DNA of 64,000 nucleotides from Amorphus coralli DSM 19760 (GCF_000374525.1 NZ_KB894570.1:124001-188000), one strand, 5' to 3'; shown: positions 10,082-18,896, counted from the first letter of the stretch. A program made the numbers and translations. The notes: generated from the letters alone by a model not told the origin.

Positions 10082-10984
10082 ATGGCACGGATCGGCTTCA
10101 TCGGACTTGGCAATATGGGCGGGCCGATGGCCGCCAACCTGATCAAGGCGGGCCACGATGTGATCGGGCTCGATCTCGACGAGGCTGCGCTCGCGCGTTT
10201 TACAGACGCCGGCGGCCGCAAGGCGGCATCGCTCGTCGATCTGGCATCCGAGGCCGACGCGGTCATCACCATGTTGCCCGCGGGGCAGCACGTCCGGTCC
10301 ACCTATCTCGGCGATGATGGCGTCGTGGCACTGGTGCGCCCCGGCTCGATCCTGATCGACTGTTCGACCATCGACGTGGCCACGTCGAGACAGGTGGCCG
10401 AGCGGGCGGATCAGGCCGGCATCGCCATGGTCGACGCTCCCGTCTCCGGCGGCGTGGGTGGGGCCGAGGCCGGTACGCTGACCTTCATGGTCGGTGGAAC
10501 GGCCGAGGCGTTCGAGGCGGCGAAGCCGCTGCTGGAGGTCATGGGCAAGACGGTGGTTCACGCCGGCGGTGCCGGCAACGGTCAGGCCGCTAAGATCTGC
10601 AACAACATGATTCTCGGCATCTCGATGATCGGCGTGTCGGAGGCCTTCAATCTGGCCGACAGTCTCGGGCTGGACAGGCAGGCGCTGTTCGACATCGCGT
10701 CGACGGCCTCCGGCCAGTGCTGGTCTCTGACCACCTATTGCCCGGTCCCGGGGCCAGTGCCGACCTCGCCGGCGAACCGCGATTACCAGGCGGGATTCAC
10801 CGGTGCGATGATGCTCAAGGACCTGAACCTCGCCCAGGAAGCGGCGCGCACGACCGGAACGGCCACGCCGCTCGGGGCGGGCGCTCAGCAGCTCTACACG
10901 CTGTTCGCCAGCGACGGGCAGGCGGGGCGCGACTTCTCAGCCATCATTGAGTATCTGCGCGGCAGAGACGACGAACCCAGCTAG
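10082..10984 (+). CDS. mmsB: 3-hydroxyisobutyrate dehydrogenase
   Basis: A 300-residue NAD(P)-dependent beta-hydroxyacid dehydrogenase. The Rossmann motif opens the protein (GFIGLGNMGGPMAANL), the substrate signature is DAPVSGGVGGAEAGTL, and the catalytic lysine lies in NGQAAKICNNM; the C-terminal helical domain follows. It oxidises 3-hydroxyisobutyrate to methylmalonate semialdehyde in valine catabolism, matching the hydrolase upstream. I chose the second of two ATGs: GGAGG at 10069-10073 is 8 nt from it but only 2 nt from the ATG at 10076. Confidence 0.93.
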   Translation: MARIGFIGLGNMGGPMAANLIKAGHDVIGLDLDEAALARFTDAGGRKAASLVDLASEADAVITMLPAGQHVRSTYLGDDGVVALVRPGSILIDCSTIDVATSRQVAERADQAGIAMVDAPVSGGVGGAEAGTLTFMVGGTAEAFEAAKPLLEVMGKTVVHAGGAGNGQAAKICNNMILGISMIGVSEAFNLADSLGLDRQALFDIASTASGQCWSLTTYCPVPGPVPTSPANRDYQAGFTGAMMLKDLNLAQEAARTTGTATPLGAGAQQLYTLFASDGQAGRDFSAIIEYLRGRDDEPS

Positions 10985-11123
10985 AGCTTATTGGCCGGCG
11001 TTGAAGCCGGGCGTTCCGTCAGTACATATGCGATCGCCCACCCGATCGTCGCCGGTTTCTGGCTTGAAGCCGTGCAGGTAAGGCGCTGACTGGAAAGGCG
11101 TTCTTTCATGTCGCAGCAGTCGG

Positions 11124-11693
11124 TCAGAGAAGGGGAATGCCGCCGGCTCGGCGCATGTCCTCATCTGTGACCGGTCCGTAGAACTCCTCCACCGCGTAGT
11201 GTTTTCCGTCGTCGGTCTCGGCGAGGCCGAACCCGTAGGCGGTCACCTCCGGCTTGAGAATATGGGCGCGGTGGTGCGGGCTTCCCATCCATTGGCCGTG
11301 CAACTGGCGCACGGCGGCTGCGTCGGCGGGCACGGCGCAGCGATAGCAGCGCGCGATATTCTCCGCGAAATGGCCGAAGGATGAGCCGCCGGCACGCTGG
11401 ACGCGCTCGGGCGGACCGGCGCCGAAGCGCGACGTATGGGAATAGTAGTCATGGCGCCGCATGTCGTTCGCGTGGGCCTGGGCGGCGGCGTTCAGCGTCT
11501 TGTCCAGAGCCAATGGCGGCAGACCTTCCCGGCTCCTCGCCTCGTTTACGAGAGCAAGGCTCTGGGCACGGAGGGCCGGCAGGTTCGAACCACCTCCCGA
11601 TGGCGTGCCGCATCCCGCGGCCAGACCTGCCAAGACGACCAACGTCGCCACCCGCGCGGCGCGTTTGCCGCGCGGACGGTCGATTTCACGCAC
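11124..11693 (-). CDS. CAP-domain (SCP/PR-1-like) lipoprotein
   Basis: A secreted protein with a lipobox (VVLAGLAAGC) followed by a CAP domain: ALVNEARSREGLPPLALDKTL for the first helix, HANDMRRHDYYSHTS with the first conserved His, FGHFAENIARCY, and the second His/Glu block WMGSPHHRAHIL, ending in ALAE/VEEFYGP-like strands. Bacterial CAP proteins are found at the cell envelope; enzymatic activity is unproven for most. The start is uncertain: this GTG gives a 189-residue precursor and fits the 38-bp space after the LysM gene; TTG at 11702 is the alternative, and the in-frame ATG at 11810 lies inside the upstream gene. Confidence 0.78.
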   Translation of the reverse strand: MREIDRPRGKRAARVATLVVLAGLAAGCGTPSGGGSNLPALRAQSLALVNEARSREGLPPLALDKTLNAAAQAHANDMRRHDYYSHTSRFGAGPPERVQRAGGSSFGHFAENIARCYRCAVPADAAAVRQLHGQWMGSPHHRAHILKPEVTAYGFGLAETDDGKHYAVEEFYGPVTDEDMRRAGGIPLL

Positions 11694-11730
11694 TGTTTTC
11701 AAATTGCCCGATCCGTTGTGCGACCGATGT

Positions 11731-12495
11731 CTATTGAGCGTCCACGGTGACCGGGTCGGAGGTGAGGCGCAATCGGTTCGTCTCGATGACATAGACGATC
11801 TGCGAGCCATCTTCGGCGGTCTCCGGGATGCGGATGCGGGTGTCGAGTGTGCCGCTTGCCGTGGTGGTCGCGGTTTCGAGGGGCGTCATCGTGCCGTCCG
11901 GCTCGCCGGAAGCAACCTCAACGTTCGCGCCGCCGGGAAGACCGCTGGCGCTGATCAGAACGTCGTCGCCCGGGGCGACCGTCGCCGGCTCGACGGTGAT
12001 GTCCGCGCCGACGGCCAGCGGAGCCTCGGCGCCCGGAATGCCTACGCGAGACCCGACCTCGTTGAGGTTGTCGCGCAGTTCCGGATGATCATCGAGATAT
12101 TCGGAGACGGATTGCCCGGCACGGTCGGCGGCATCCTGGATCTCCTGGCTTGCCCGATCGCTCAGGTCGCGAACCTTGTCGCCGGCCTGCTGGGCGGCGC
12201 TGCGAAGGTCGCTGCCGGTGCTCTGCAGGGCGCCGCGGGCGCGGTCGGCCCAGCCGCCGAGTGCACTCGGCAGGGCGACGGCGGTGCCGGCGGCAACAGT
12301 GGAGCCTCCCGCGAGGTCCGGGTTGGCGTCGCTGATCTCATCTACGGTGACCGAGCAGCGGTCCGCGACGTCCGACAGCGTCTCGCCTTCCTGAACGACG
12401 GTGGCCGAGCCACAATCGGGAGCGGCGAAGGAGATCGGTGCGGTCGCCAGGATCAGGGCGACGGCCAGGGTCGGGCTCAGGGTCAGGCGGTTCAT
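11731..12495 (-). CDS. Secreted LysM-domain protein with amphipathic-helix region
   Basis: A 254-residue exported protein. Residues 1-24 form a Sec signal peptide (MNRLTLSPTLAVALILATAP..ISFA). A LysM domain follows (VVQEGETLSDVADRC ... ISDANPDLAGG), expected to bind peptidoglycan. Residues about 75-130 are an Ala/Asp/Gln/Arg-rich amphipathic helical stretch (RSAAQQAGDKVRDLSDRASQ) resembling LEA or apolipoprotein helices, and the C-terminal ~100 residues look like an Ig-type beta domain (TVEPATVAPGDDVLISASG). The start ATG has GAGGAGAAA upstream. It diverges from ldtR and is followed by the CAP lipoprotein gene, suggesting an envelope role. Confidence 0.75.
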   Translation of the reverse strand: MNRLTLSPTLAVALILATAPISFAAPDCGSATVVQEGETLSDVADRCSVTVDEISDANPDLAGGSTVAAGTAVALPSALGGWADRARGALQSTGSDLRSAAQQAGDKVRDLSDRASQEIQDAADRAGQSVSEYLDDHPELRDNLNEVGSRVGIPGAEAPLAVGADITVEPATVAPGDDVLISASGLPGGANVEVASGEPDGTMTPLETATTTASGTLDTRIRIPETAEDGSQIVYVIETNRLRLTSDPVTVDAQ

Positions 12496-12700
12496 GGGGG
12501 TTTCTCCTCGTGTATCCGTAGGGACGAACGGTGCAGGCGCGGCGGCGTTCCGACAAAAGAGCGTGGCATCCATGCCACAGTGGGGCGATTCACTCCCGAT
12601 TCATCTTGTCCCTTAAGGACCCCTTTAGCGCCGGCCGCGAGGGTGGCCCCTGTTGCACGCGCCCAATTCAAGACGGTGCGGCACCACAGGAGGCTCAACC

Positions 12701-13210
12701 ATGACGATGCATATCGGAGCGCCGGCGCGCCCGGCGGCCCTCAGCGCCGAGGATCTGAAGCCGGTCTATCTCGACGCGGTGAAGCTGGTAGAGCGCGTTC
12801 ATCGCCGCTTTCTCGATGTGGTGAAGGACGAGTTCGACAGGCTCGGCCGCACCGACGTGTCCAACGTCCAGGCTGTCCTGATCTACTATATCGGCGACAG
12901 CGCGGTGACGGCCAGCGAGCTCAAGACCCGCGGCTACTATCTCGGGTCCAACGTCTCCTACAACGTCAAGAAACTGGTCGAGCAGAAGCTGGTGCGCCAG
13001 GAGCGGTCCGACAGCGACAAGCGCACCGTGCGGCTGACCCTGACGGAAGAAGGCCAGGAGATCGCAGCGATCGTCGAGGCGCTGTTCGATCGCCACATTC
13101 AGACCATGACGGCCATCAGCGCCATCGATCCGTCGGACCTTCAGGCCATGACCACCACTCTCCAGCGGCTCGACCGGTTCTGGCAGGATCAGATCCTGTA
13201 TCGGCTTTGA
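12701..13210 (+). CDS. ldtR: MarR-family regulator LdtR
   Basis: A 169-residue winged-helix regulator. The middle carries the HTH (SNVQAVLIYYIGDSAVTASEL, then NVSYNVKKLVEQKLV) and the wing QERSDSDKRTVRLTLTEEG. The sequence and neighbourhood match LdtR, described in Liberibacter and rhizobia as an activator of the L,D-transpeptidase gene ldtP and of stress tolerance. Here ldtP lies 1.1 kb downstream on the same strand, separated by a gene in the opposite direction. The ATG is preceded by AGGAGG at a spacing of 7 nt; the in-frame upstream ATG at 12653 is not needed. DNA targets are inferred, not visible. Confidence 0.87.
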   Translation: MTMHIGAPARPAALSAEDLKPVYLDAVKLVERVHRRFLDVVKDEFDRLGRTDVSNVQAVLIYYIGDSAVTASELKTRGYYLGSNVSYNVKKLVEQKLVRQERSDSDKRTVRLTLTEEGQEIAAIVEALFDRHIQTMTAISAIDPSDLQAMTTTLQRLDRFWQDQILYRL

Positions 13211-13269
13211 TCTGAGTTGCCGATCTAAGGGTCAAAAGGGCCTATACTCCCAATATGTTATCCTGATTT

Positions 13270-13290
13270 CCTTATCCTTGGGCGATAAGG
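13270..13290. terminator. Inverted repeat between convergent ldtR and DUF1295 genes
   Basis: CCTTATC and GATAAGG form a perfect 7-bp stem with a 7-nt loop, 60 bp after the ldtR stop and 23 bp before the 3' end of the convergent gene. There is no U-tract on either strand, so a terminator role is only suggested by position. Confidence 0.3.
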
Positions 13291-13312
13291 ATGCGTCGGC
13301 TTGGTCGCGCTG

Positions 13313-14140
13313 TCAGCCTGCCCCCGGTGCCACCGGTTCTGCCGCTGTGGCGGCCGGTTTCGGTGGACGGGGAAGGAGGGCGCTGGTGCGGGCCCTGTAG
13401 GCTGCAAAGTCGGGCCGCGATGCTGCGGCATGGTCTTCCGTCAGCCGCAGCGACACCGTCCTGACGACGACGGTCAGCACGATGGGACCGAGGAAAGCCC
13501 AGAGACTGCCAGACAGCGCGTAGGCGGTCAGTGCCAGGCCCCACCACAGCACGATCTCGCCGAAGTAGTTGGGATGCCGGCTCCATGCCCACAGGCCGCT
13601 GTCGAGCGTGCGCGCGTGATTGGCCGGGTCCGCCTTGTGGCGCTTGAGCTGATTGTCGGCGACCCACTCGAGGCCAAAGCCCGCCGCAAAAACCGCAAGG
13701 CCGACAAGGGCGAGTGCGGTGGATACCGGTTCATGAGAGGCGGAGAGCGAAGTCAGGACCGGAAAGGCGATCAGCCACTGCAGGAACGCCTGCAGAAGAA
13801 ACACCGTGAACAGGCTCTTCCACCAGTAGGCCGCGCCGCCGGCCTGGCGAAACCGCTCGTAGCGGCCGTCTTCGACGCCTGCCCGGCGGTGGCGCCGCAC
13901 GAGATGGATGGTAAGCCGGGCTGCCCAGGCAACGAGCGCTGCGAGAAAGGCGATCTGGAGACCGTTCGGGGGCCCGGAAAGCGCAAGCGTTGCGATCGCA
14001 AGCGCCACGAAACCGGGTGCCCAGACATAATCGATGATGCTCGCATCGCGGATCGCGACATGAATTCGCCACACGATGGTGAACAAGACGCATGCAAGCG
14101 CGAAGGTCGATATCAGGATCAGCAGCGGGGGGGCGTTCAT
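13313..14140 (-). CDS. DUF1295 / steroid 5-alpha-reductase-like membrane protein
   Basis: A 275-residue polytopic membrane protein. The N-terminus has several hydrophobic helices including the family block DASIIDYVWAPGFV; the C-terminal half carries the conserved motif SGLWAWSRHPNYFGEIVLWW, which in DUF1295 and related isoprenylcysteine-methyltransferase/sterol-reductase-like proteins binds the cofactor. RRHRRAGVEDGRYERFRQ is the usual cytosolic loop. The substrate is unknown; lipid or isoprenoid reduction or methylation is the family expectation. It lies between ldtR and ldtP on the opposite strand. Confidence 0.83.
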   Translation of the reverse strand: MNAPPLLILISTFALACVLFTIVWRIHVAIRDASIIDYVWAPGFVALAIATLALSGPPNGLQIAFLAALVAWAARLTIHLVRRHRRAGVEDGRYERFRQAGGAAYWWKSLFTVFLLQAFLQWLIAFPVLTSLSASHEPVSTALALVGLAVFAAGFGLEWVADNQLKRHKADPANHARTLDSGLWAWSRHPNYFGEIVLWWGLALTAYALSGSLWAFLGPIVLTVVVRTVSLRLTEDHAAASRPDFAAYRARTSALLPRPPKPAATAAEPVAPGAG

Positions 14141-14243
14141 CGTACCTCCGAATTCCGGCCGGATGGGGCCGGATGCGTCTGGACACCTTCACCGGGTTTT
14201 GATGCCGGCACGCGACGTTCGCCCTCGTGCGCACTCTTTGTTT

Positions 14244-14264
14244 GTTAACTGTCCGCGTGTTAAC
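14244..14264. promoter_or_regulatory. Paired GTTAAC sites upstream of ldtP
   Basis: Two identical 6-bp palindromes GTTAAC (14244-14249 and 14259-14264) lie 15 bp apart, about 50-70 bp before the ldtP start, in a locally AT-richer stretch. The spacing and position would suit an operator or activator site for a dimeric regulator such as LdtR, but this is an inference. Confidence 0.35.
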
Positions 14265-14312
14265 CCTGCCGTCAGGATTAGGTGGGCGCGACCGAGTTTC
14301 GCTGGAGAACCG

Positions 14313-15617
14313 ATGATGATCGTACGTCCTGTTCGGACCCCTGGATCAGTGATGCGCAAGGCTGTCATGCGAATCGTCGCGGGCGCGGCGGTGGCCGGGT
14401 CGGTGATGATTGCGGGGCTTGCGCCCCAGCCTGTCCTTGCGCAGGGGTCCGCGCTGCAGGCGCTTCAGGACTACAAGGCGCGCGCGGAGTGGGCGGATCG
14501 CTTCGATGCCACGCTGCCCGCGGTCAATGCGGTGAAGTCTTCGGAGCCCACGCTCTCGCCGGAGACTGCGACCTACCTTGAGCTTGCCATCCAGCGCTAT
14601 AACCAGATCGTGGCCCAGGGTGGCTGGCCGATGGTGCCGCCCGGCGAGCCGACCCTGCGCCTTGGCGTGAGGAACGACAAGGTCCAGGTGCTGCGCCAGC
14701 GCCTGATGATCTCCGGTGACCTGAGCCAGACGGCCGGGTCGGCGCAGACCTTCGATTCCTATGTCGATGCCGCGGTGCGCCGCTTCCAGCTGCGTCACGG
14801 CCTCAATGCCGACGGCGTGGTTGACCAGGCAACGCTGCAGGCCCTCAACGTTCCTGCCCAGACCCGTCTGCGTCAGCTTGAAACCAACCTGGTCCGTGTG
14901 CGGTCCATGTCCGGCTTCGCGGGCGACCGCTACGTGATGGTCAACATCCCGGCCGCGGAGATCGAGGCGGTCGAGAATGGTCGCGTCCGCTCGCGCCACA
15001 CCGGCGTCGTCGGCAAGATCGACCGCCCGTCGCCTGAGCTGTCGAGCAAGATTCACGAGCTGAATTTCGGCCCGTACTGGACGGTGCCGGTCTCCATCAT
15101 CAAGAAGGATCTGATCCCGAAGATGAAGGAAGATCCGGAGTACCTCGCCCGCAATAAGATCAAGATCTACCGCTGGGGCAACACCGAGCAGGAGCTGTTG
15201 CCGAGCGAGATCGACTGGAACACCGACGAGGCGGCCCAGTACATGTTCCGGCAGGAGCCGGGTGAGGGGAACTCGCTCGGCACGGTGAAGATCAATTTCC
15301 ACAATCAGCATCAGGTGTACATGCACGACACGCCGGCGAAGAACCTGTTCGGTCAGGACTTCCGCTTCCACTCCTCCGGCTGTGTGCGCGTCCAGAATGT
15401 TCGTGAGCTGATCACCTGGCTGCTCGAGGGCAATGGCTGGGACCGGGCGCAGGTCGACCAGACCATCCGCTCGGGCGAGCGTCTCGACGTGAAGCTCAAG
15501 GTCCAGACGCCCGTCTACTTCGCTTACATCACGGCCTGGGCCACCGCCGACGGCGTGGTGCACTTCCGCCCCGACATCTACAACCGCGACGGGGCAGAGG
15601 GCCTGGCCCTTCGCTAG
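14313..15617 (+). CDS. ldtP: L,D-transpeptidase LdtP with peptidoglycan-binding domain
   Basis: A 434-residue exported enzyme: signal peptide ending near VLAQ (residue 43), a long N-terminal part, a PG_binding_1 domain (VDAAVRRFQLRHGLNADGVV, about residues 155-190), then the YkuD catalytic domain with HDTPAKNLFG and the active-site HSSGCVRV (Cys 357). It forms 3-3 cross-links in periplasmic peptidoglycan. Family and neighbour LdtR match the LdtR/LdtP pair of Hyphomicrobiales. The start was set at the first of two adjacent ATGs, with GGAG 5 nt upstream; the longer open frame 5' of it is antisense to the DUF1295 gene. Confidence 0.93.
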   Translation: MMIVRPVRTPGSVMRKAVMRIVAGAAVAGSVMIAGLAPQPVLAQGSALQALQDYKARAEWADRFDATLPAVNAVKSSEPTLSPETATYLELAIQRYNQIVAQGGWPMVPPGEPTLRLGVRNDKVQVLRQRLMISGDLSQTAGSAQTFDSYVDAAVRRFQLRHGLNADGVVDQATLQALNVPAQTRLRQLETNLVRVRSMSGFAGDRYVMVNIPAAEIEAVENGRVRSRHTGVVGKIDRPSPELSSKIHELNFGPYWTVPVSIIKKDLIPKMKEDPEYLARNKIKIYRWGNTEQELLPSEIDWNTDEAAQYMFRQEPGEGNSLGTVKINFHNQHQVYMHDTPAKNLFGQDFRFHSSGCVRVQNVRELITWLLEGNGWDRAQVDQTIRSGERLDVKLKVQTPVYFAYITAWATADGVVHFRPDIYNRDGAEGLALR

Positions 15618-15649
15618 GGCGGCTCCCCGAGTTCCGGGTTCGATTCGAG

Positions 15650-15679
15650 AAAACGGCGTCCTTCCGGGGCGCCGTTTTT
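15650..15679 (+). terminator. Rho-independent terminator of ldtP
   Basis: A 12-bp stem (AAAACGGCGTCC pairing with GGTGCCG-type right arm GGGCGCCGTTTT, with one G.T pair) and a 5-nt loop, ending in TTTTT, 33 bp after the ldtP stop. Confidence 0.8.
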
Positions 15680-15947
15680 GCGTTCGATCGCGACGCGGTG
15701 GGCGGCGCCGTGCCGCGCCCCGGCCGCTGTTGCATTGCGCGGGCGCCGACACTATCGTCCGCCGCGAGCAAGAGGGCGTCGCATCCAGGCCCGCCGCCTT
15801 CTCCTGTCCGGGCGAGACCCTCCCGGAGCGCTCGGGAACTGTGGCCACCCAACTCGTCAGTCAGGGGCGCATGCCCGGGCCCGTTCGGCGGGCCAGCCGT
15901 CTGCATTTCTGGATGTCGCCCAGGTCCTCGACCAGAAAGATGAGATC
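15680..15947. other. 268-bp glyA leader without recognised element
   Basis: This lies between the ldtP terminator and glyA and must hold the glyA promoter and 5' leader. It is GC-rich with several possible hairpins (for example GGCCCGTTCGGCGGGCC near 15887-15903 and GACCCTCCCGGAGCGCTCGGG near 15815). I looked for glycine, SAH, ZTP and THF riboswitch cores and could not match any. No credible coding frame was seen. Confidence 0.4.
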
Positions 15948-17267
15948 ATGACGACTAGCAGCTCTTCTTCCGCCGCTTTCGAACCCCGCGAAGAGGGGTT
16001 CTTCACCACCGGTCTCGCGGATGCCGATCCCGAGATCTTCGGCTCGATCGAGAAAGAACTCGGTCGCCAGCGGCATGAGATCGAGCTGATCGCGTCGGAG
16101 AACATCGTCTCCCGCGCGGTTCTCGAGGCGCAGGGCTCGGTGCTGACCAACAAGTACGCCGAAGGCTATCCGGGCCGGCGCTACTACGGCGGCTGCCAGT
16201 TCGTCGATATCGCTGAGAACCTGGCAATCGAGCGACTGACGCGCCTGTTCGACTGCCAGTTCGCAAACGTGCAGCCGAATTCCGGCAGCCAGGCGAACCA
16301 GGCCGTGATGATGGCGCTCGCCACGCCCGGTGACACGGTGCTCGGCATGAGCCTCGATGCCGGCGGCCACCTGACCCACGGCGCCAAGCCGAACATGTCC
16401 GGCAAGTGGTTCAACGCCATCCAGTATGGCGTCGGCCACAACTCCGGGACCATCGACTACGATCAGGTCGAGGCGCTGGCGCGCGAGCACAAGCCGAAGG
16501 TGATCATCGCCGGCGGTTCCGCCTATTCGCGGACCATCGATTTCGCGCGCTTCCGCGCAGTTGCCGACGAGGTTGGCGCCTGGTTCATGGTGGATATGGC
16601 GCATTTCGCCGGACTCGTTGCCGGCGGCATCATTCCGAGCCCGCTTCCGCACGCCCACGTGGTCACCTCCACGACCCACAAGACGCTGCGCGGCCCGCGC
16701 GGCGGCATCGTGCTGACCAACGACGCAGACATCGCCAAGAAGGTCAATTCGGCGGTGTTCCCGGGCCTGCAGGGTGGTCCGCTGATGCACGTGATCGCCG
16801 GCAAGGCGGTGGCGTTCGGCGAGGCGCTGAAGCCGTCGTTCAAGCTCTATGCCCGCCAGGTGGTCGACAACGCCAAGGCGCTTGCGGAGACGTTGCGCGA
16901 AAACGGCTTCGACATCGTCTCCGGTGGCACCGACACGCACCTGATGCTGGTTGATCTGCGCCCGAAGGGCATCACCGGCAAGGCCGCCGAGGCGGCGCTG
17001 GAGCGGGCCGGCATCACCTGCAACAAGAACGGTGTCCCCGGCGATCCGGAGAAGCCGACCATCACGTCCGGCGTCCGGCTCGGCACCCCGGCCGCGACGT
17101 CGCGCGGCTTCGGCGTAGCGGAGTTCCGCGAGGTCGGCCTGATGATCACCGAGGTGGTCGACGGGCTGGTGAAGACGGGTGGCGAGGAGAACGCTGGCGT
17201 CGAGGCCGGCGTCAACGATCGGGTGCGGGCGCTGACCGACCGCTTCCCCATCTACCAGGGTCTCTGA
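15948..17267 (+). CDS. glyA: Serine hydroxymethyltransferase
   Basis: A 439-residue PLP enzyme interconverting serine and glycine with tetrahydrofolate, the main source of one-carbon units. The PLP lysine is K245 in [14 protein letters not shown]; other family blocks include [26 protein letters not shown] and [14 protein letters not shown]. Length and content are normal. The start ATG is supported by the alphaproteobacterial N-terminus ([19 protein letters not shown]); the ribosome site is weak. nrdR begins 6 bp after the stop, so glyA probably leads into the nrdR-rib operon. Confidence 0.97.
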   Translation: MTTSSSSSAAFEPREEGFFTTGLADADPEIFGSIEKELGRQRHEIELIASENIVSRAVLEAQGSVLTNKYAEGYPGRRYYGGCQFVDIAENLAIERLTRLFDCQFANVQPNSGSQANQAVMMALATPGDTVLGMSLDAGGHLTHGAKPNMSGKWFNAIQYGVGHNSGTIDYDQVEALAREHKPKVIIAGGSAYSRTIDFARFRAVADEVGAWFMVDMAHFAGLVAGGIIPSPLPHAHVVTSTTHKTLRGPRGGIVLTNDADIAKKVNSAVFPGLQGGPLMHVIAGKAVAFGEALKPSFKLYARQVVDNAKALAETLRENGFDIVSGGTDTHLMLVDLRPKGITGKAAEAALERAGITCNKNGVPGDPEKPTITSGVRLGTPAATSRGFGVAEFREVGLMITEVVDGLVKTGGEENAGVEAGVNDRVRALTDRFPIYQGL

Positions 17268-17273
17268 GCCCCG

Positions 17274-17747
17274 ATGCGGTGCCCGTATTGCGGCGGCGAT
17301 GAAACGCAGGTGAAGGACTCCCGTTCGACGGAGGACGACACTGCCATTCGCCGCCGCCGCGTCTGTCTGACCTGCGGCGGCCGCTTCACCACCTTCGAGC
17401 GGGTGCAACTGCGCGAGCTGACTGTGGTCAAGCGGTCGGGCAAGCGCATGCCGTTCGATCGCGACAAGCTGATGCGCTCGGTGCAGGTCGCCATGCGCAA
17501 GCGGCCGACACCGCCGGAGCAGGTCGAGCAGATGGTGTCCGGTATCGTTCGCCAGCTGGAAAGTTCCGGCGAGAGCGAGGTTACCGCGGAAGAGATCGGC
17601 AACCTGGTCATGACCGCGCTCAAGATGGTGGACGACGTGGCCTATGTCCGCTTCGCCTCCGTCTACAAGGATTTCCGCGAGGCCAAGGATTTCGAGGCCT
17701 TTATCGGCGAGTTGGCGCAGCCGGACGCCGACCTCCCTCAGGACTAG
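17274..17747 (+). CDS. nrdR: Transcriptional repressor NrdR
   Basis: A 157-residue regulator of ribonucleotide reductase genes. The N-terminal zinc ribbon has CPYC (Cys 3, 6) and CLTC (Cys 31, 34); the ATP-cone domain follows from about residue 49 ([19 protein letters not shown]). NrdR senses ATP/dATP and binds NrdR boxes upstream of nrd operons. Only 6 bp separate it from glyA and 9 bp from ribD; the glyA-nrdR-rib order is common in alphaproteobacteria. The length is as expected. Confidence 0.97.
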   Translation: MRCPYCGGDETQVKDSRSTEDDTAIRRRRVCLTCGGRFTTFERVQLRELTVVKRSGKRMPFDRDKLMRSVQVAMRKRPTPPEQVEQMVSGIVRQLESSGESEVTAEEIGNLVMTALKMVDDVAYVRFASVYKDFREAKDFEAFIGELAQPDADLPQD

Positions 17748-17756
17748 AGACATCCC

Positions 17757-18896
17757 GTGACCGCGCTGAGTGCCGATGAGCAGGCCGAGCTGGATCGGCG
17801 TTTCATGGCCGCCGCTCTGGCGCTCGGCCGGCGCAATGCGGGCCATACCTGGCCGAACCCTGCTGTCGGCACCGTCATCGTGCGATACGACGGGCGGACC
17901 CCCATCGTTGTGGCGCGCGGCTGGACCGCCGAGGGCGGCCGGCCGCACGCGGAAGTGCGCGCGCTGGCGCAGGCCGGCCAAGCGGCGCGCGGCGCGACCT
18001 GCTACGTCAGCCTCGAGCCGTGCGCCCATTTCGGCCGGACCGGCCCCTGTTCCAATGCCCTCATCAATGCCGGCGTTGGCCGCGTTGTAAGCGCCTTCGA
18101 TGATCCCAATCCACTCGTGTTCGGACGTGGACTGGCGCGCCTGGAGGCAGCCGGCATCCAGGTGACGTCCGGCGTTCTCACCGAGCGGGCCCGCCGCGAC
18201 CACGCCGGCCACGTGCGCCGCATGGTGGACGGGCGGCCGCACGTGCGCCTCAAGCTGGCGATCTCCGCGGATGGCGCCATCGGTCGCGAAGGCACCGGCA
18301 ACCTGCCGATTTCCGGTCCCATGGCGAAGGCACGCACCTATGTCCTGCGCACCGAGACCGATGCCGTGCTCATCGGTGTTGGGACGGCGCTCGCCGACGA
18401 TCCGCTGCTGACCTGTCGCATTCCGGGGCTTGAGGGCCGCTCGCCAGTCCGCGTAGTGCTCGACCCGACGGCTCGCCTTCCGCTGGACAGCCGTCTGGTG
18501 CGCACCGCCTACGAGGCGCCGCTCTGGGTAGTGGTCGGTCCCGATGCGCCACGCGAACGGGTCAATGCGCTGGCCGAAGCCGGTGCCACGATCGTTTCCC
18601 GCCTGATCCGTCCGAGCGGCTATCTCGATCTTCACGACGTGCTGCGCGGCCTTGCCGACCGCGGCCTGACGACGGTCCTTGTCGAGGGCGGCGCCCGGGT
18701 TGCGCGGTCCTTCGTGGAGGCCGATCTCGTCGACGAGGCGATCGTCTATCGCTCGAAGACCGTGGTGGGGCCGGGCGCCGTGCCGGCCCTCGATGGTATC
18801 GATCCTGAAACGGTATTCGGCCAGCCGGCGTTCGCGATCCTCGACGAGACACTGGCCGGTGAGGATCGCGTGACCCATTTGTGGCGGGCGGACTGA
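17757..18896 (+). CDS. ribD: Bifunctional riboflavin deaminase/reductase RibD
   Basis: A 379-residue fusion with an N-terminal deaminase domain (zinc motif HAEVRAL, then SLEPCAHFGRTGPC) and a C-terminal reductase domain from about residue 155 (PHVRLKLAISADGAI; EGGARVARSF). It converts the pyrimidine product of RibA into 5-amino-6-ribitylaminouracil phosphate in riboflavin synthesis. The start is a GTG, 9 bp after nrdR; no better ATG exists before the conserved FMAAALALGRR segment except at codon 16, which would cut into it. Confidence 0.96.
   Translation: MTALSADEQAELDRRFMAAALALGRRNAGHTWPNPAVGTVIVRYDGRTPIVVARGWTAEGGRPHAEVRALAQAGQAARGATCYVSLEPCAHFGRTGPCSNALINAGVGRVVSAFDDPNPLVFGRGLARLEAAGIQVTSGVLTERARRDHAGHVRRMVDGRPHVRLKLAISADGAIGREGTGNLPISGPMAKARTYVLRTETDAVLIGVGTALADDPLLTCRIPGLEGRSPVRVVLDPTARLPLDSRLVRTAYEAPLWVVVGPDAPRERVNALAEAGATIVSRLIRPSGYLDLHDVLRGLADRGLTTVLVEGGARVARSFVEADLVDEAIVYRSKTVVGPGAVPALDGIDPETVFGQPAFAILDETLAGEDRVTHLWRAD

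Noticed and set aside
15680-15947. Glycine, ZTP or SAH riboswitch before glyA
   Set aside because: There are GC-rich hairpins, but no conserved core of any of these families could be aligned by eye; a covariance search would be needed.
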